Shown here: positions 61,563 through 64,000 of the stretch, in pieces
Layout of the letters: each line of letters starts with the position of its first letter
Position numbering within the stretch: position 1 is the stretch's first letter
Assembly (NCBI GenBank): GCA_036768485.1
Contig: JAVLUZ010000157.1
Span: 16,805,877-16,869,876 of the forward strand
DNA from: Mermis nigrescens
Taxonomy: Eukaryota; Nematoda; Enoplea; Mermithida; Mermithidae
Reading direction: 5' to 3'
Length of the DNA: 64,000 nt
Notes under the pieces: generated by a model
Seen by the model: only the letters and a program-made list of their open reading frames with translations
What the model was told of the DNA's origin: nothing
Databases searched by the model: none
Program-made: the position numbers and the translations under genes

Positions 61563-61823
61563 CACACGTAGGCGTGGGAGAGGGGTGGGGTTTGGAGGGT
61601 ATGCAACCCCAGAAGGCCGAATACCCCCCCAGAAACCAAAATACCCCACAGAATTCAATTTTCGAATTTTTTGTTTTTTTCGCAATTTCTTTAGCGCCAA
61701 TGGATAGTGCTCGAAGAGAAACATTGAAAAATGATGTTTTTTAGCCACACCATCATTTTTAAGACCTTTTTTCGACCTTTGAAACATCTTGCGCCCTTCA
61801 GAATTTGGTGCTGCCCTCCTATG
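61563..61823 (-). mobile_element. CATAGGTGGGCAGC-type MITE, perfect 8-bp duplication
   Basis: CACACGTAGGCGTGGGAG at the left, GCTGCCCTCCTATG at the right, flanked by identical CTTATGTT at 61555-61562 and 61824-61831. The clearest copy for defining the family ends. Confidence 0.82.
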
Positions 61824-61831
61824 CTTATGTT

Positions 61832-62423
61832 GTCAATTTTATCGAAATATAGCAATCTCGTAAAGTACTTTATTTGGAAAAACATTTACTATTAAATTCG
61901 AATTTTTGATGATAAGTGCTCGAAATAATCTCTACATTCGATCAAAAATGCTTTAGTGCTATGTCAACAATTGGCACTATTTTGATGCTAGTTAGCTTCG
62001 AAAAATTTACACACTGACCATTCAGTGCACGTGTGATTGCAGTAGGTACAGCAGGTGATTTAAGTAGATTTAGAAAACACTCGTTTTTGTTCTCATAATT
62101 TTTATATTCGATATTTATCGCGTAATCGTTAAGAGCATAATGAATTCATGAGGAGAAACGTTCTACTTGCCTAATTAATTCAGCGGATATACGAAGACAG
62201 TAAAAGCTAAAAGAACATCAAGTTGTAACCAGACAAGCACGTGAAGATTTGGAGATCTAGATCCCTAGAATGAAAAAAATTTCTTGGTGGAAAATAAAGC
62301 CAAATGACGGTCAATGAATTAAAATCAAATTTATGCATAAGTTCCTGAATTTGATTGAAAACAGTAAATTGAAATAGTTTTTATGCTGTGCAAGAGGTGA
62401 ACTTATATTTCCAAAAATGGTTT
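61832..62423. other. Intergenic, nothing recognised
   Basis: AT-rich, no supported feature. Confidence 0.4.
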
Positions 62424-62494
62424 GCGGTAGCTCAATGGTTAAGAAAGGCGGTAGTGTTGACCGTTTCAGTCTTGGGTTCGATTCCAGGTTCAGT
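62424..62494 (+). repeat. tRNA-derived SINE head
   Basis: A box TAGCTCAATGGTTAAG at 428-443 of this kilobase and a perfect B box GGTTCGATTCC at 62475-62485. The flanks do not form a clean acceptor stem, so a SINE promoter is likelier than a tRNA gene. It runs directly into CATAGATGCACAG-type MITE sequence. Confidence 0.6.
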
Positions 62495-62499
62495 TATTC

Positions 62500-62706
62500 A
62501 CACATATACCAGCTTTTGAGGTCGTTTTGACTCGAAAACTCTAATCTCTTGGCTGATCCCCTTCAGACCGGCTGAACCCCCCAGACCATACGTAAGCGTG
62601 TGAAGTTCGACCGCGAAGAATCTGAGACCCCCGTAAATTAAAGTAGACTCTTTTCGCGATTTCGCCCCATAAACGCTGCCCATGTATGCATCTGACTGGC
62701 CATTCT
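62500..62706 (-). mobile_element. CATAGATGCACAG-type MITE, truncated
   Basis: Keeps ATACCAGCTTTTGAGGTCG and the right end GGCCATTCTGTGCACCTTTGG. The left half is replaced by the tRNA-like head. Confidence 0.5.
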
Positions 62707-63060
62707 GTGCACCTTTGGTTGTACCTAATCAAAATCACTAAACAGACATTAAATAGCAGCCTATAGCTATGCTTAAAAACTCTATTTGGAGACGTCAAAT
62801 TGAAAAATTATCATTCGTACTCTAAATTATTATCTTCATTACAATATATTAACTGACAGGAGCAGCAGGTAATTAACTTTTAGTAAGAGCTTTGTGTACA
62901 TGAGCTTTACAAACGACATTTTCGTTTTCTAAGACGTCGCAGACACAAACAACATGCAAAATAACAATTAACTTATGCAAGTCTCGCGCAAAAGTACTAT
63001 ACACCGCATTGCACTAAGTGTCAAACATATGTCATCAATATTTTAATTTTGTTATCACGA

Positions 63061-63128
63061 CTACTGTTTTCGATAAGGCTTTCCTGCTCCACCTGATGCA
63101 CCACTTGAACCGCCGATTGCCGCAGCTG
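63061..63128 (-). CDS. Second Kunitz gene, last exon
   Basis: Acceptor TATTTTTTAG; two bases complete the codon left by the previous exon, then AAIGGSSGASGGAGKPYRKQ and TAG at 63061. Continues the Gly/Ser/Ala-rich tail. Confidence 0.72.
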
Positions 63129-64000
63129 CTAAAAAATATTTTTATATTATGTCCAGCAAGTAAATCAAAAATATTGAATACCTCGATAACAAAAGTAAAA
63201 ATTCATTACTACATGCTTTTCAATCAGATCATAAGACCCTTGAATGCTTTGTATTTATCGCGCGTAAATTCTTTTTAAAGCAGTACTTAGACATAAAACA
63301 TTTAACTTAATTGGAAATAAGCTTGACTCTCAAAATATATTTGAATAAAATATGCCGACCAATAAGTTTTTCCAATTATTGTATGCGCATTTAACAGACA
63401 TTTTATACGAAATTTTGCCAACTTTGGACATTACGTAAGGGAACAAAATTAAAATAGGAAAGAGTTTCTCTTCTTCAGAATTAAATGATCGTTAGGTATT
63501 TATTGAATATCTAATCGTATCTCATAGATTGACATACGAAGATCTAACTTTAGAAACAAAAAATAGCTAAGAATATATCTGATAATTGAGGTTTTCGCGA
63601 ATTGAATCTAAAAACGCAGAATAAGTCATCATTGACAATTAACATTGATTTAGCAAACTAAGTCGGATATTAAAAGATGTTGTAGTTAGGAATACTACGA
63701 ACCTCCTGGTGCCTGTCCAGGTGAACCACCAGTACCACCTCCGCCAGTGCCACCAGCTCCACCTGCTACGCCAGCGCCACTGGTACCACCTGCTCCGCTA
63801 GCGCCACCTGCGCCACCAACCCCACCTGCGCAGATTTCTTCACATGCTGCTTTCGTCTTTATTGAGGGGTCTGTTAGCGTATCATCTTCGCCTTTACAGT
63901 GTCCAAATGGGTACGAACAGCACTTGCCGTCTTTTAAGTACCATCTAAGTACCAATTGGCTCGTTAAGCCTGTTGAGCAGGTGGCTTTGAAGGGAATTTT
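63061..64000 (-). CDS. Kunitz-domain protein with Gly/Ala-rich tail (partial, runs off right edge)
   Basis: Exons 64000-63703 and 63128-63061 join in phase. Visible order: KATCSTGLTSQLVLRWYLKD with the first Kunitz cysteine, CCSYPFGHCKGE, KAACEEIC, then about 45 residues of GAGG/GASG repeats and a short basic end. The SYPFGHC and VLRWY segments closely parallel SYPYGHC and VLRYY in the gene at 5502-12738, so the two are probably related. Secreted inhibitor or matrix role is inferred. N-terminus lies outside the window. Confidence 0.78.
63129..63702. other. Intron of second Kunitz gene
   Basis: AT-rich, no repeats recognised. Confidence 0.5.
63703..64000 (-). CDS. Second Kunitz gene, Kunitz plus Gly-rich exon (cut by window edge)
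   Basis: Donor CCAGGAG|GTTCGT at 63703 leaves one base. Unlike the gene at 5502-12738, no intron divides this domain at VLRWY. Confidence 0.78.

Overview
The window looks like about 64 kb of an AT-rich, intron-bearing, transposon-dense animal genome. Arthropod is the best reading: short GT-AG introns, a Kunitz/thyroglobulin-1/EB-type secreted protein, and a Ty3/Gypsy element with 4-bp target duplications. A sap-sucking hemipteran is my guess from general repeat style, not a demonstrated identification.

Host genes, all on the minus strand. (1) 5502-12738: a multi-exon secreted protein with a split Kunitz domain, a spacer, a thyroglobulin type-1 domain and a C-terminal cysteine-rich EB/lustrin-like module; its 5' exons were not found. 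(2) 15085-15878: a small two-exon gene of unknown function. (3) 17806-34255: a TMEM245 (AI-2E-transporter-like membrane protein) gene in 13 exons whose phases all agree, 826 aa when a transposon inside exon 1 is discounted. (4) 63061 to the right edge: the last two exons of a second Kunitz protein with a Gly/Ala-rich tail. Two further unassigned coding pieces lie at 12122-12244 and 17161-17303.

Mobile DNA fills most of the rest. A Penelope-like relic with a GIY-YIG remnant and a hammerhead-like fold sits at the left edge. Three copies of a terminal-hairpin/foldback element (Helitron/Helentron-like by insertion behaviour) lie at 1681-3963, 13069-15060 and 56391-60282. TMEM245 introns carry a Merlin element with a hAT-type MITE nested inside it, other 8-bp-TSD MITEs, a GC-rich island and an inverted pair of ATT microsatellites. 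One hAT-type MITE (33611-34149) sits inside TMEM245 coding exon 1.

The right part is one Ty3/Gypsy retrotransposon (38130-60988, TSD ATTG) swollen by two nested insertions. The first, between protease and reverse transcriptase, is an 8.47-kb near-perfect palindrome (43172-51637) with AG...CT ends and a 6-bp target duplication (5 of 6 matching), the signature of Polintons/Mavericks. Each 4.15-kb arm carries a C2H2/acidic protein gene, a second unknown gene and the same nested MITEs. The second is the 3.9-kb hairpin element in the 3' LTR; the 5' LTR preserves its empty site. The order of events can be read from the nesting: MITEs into the palindrome precursor, inverted duplication, insertion into the retrotransposon. 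The 3' LTR insertion is an independent later hit on the same retroelement.
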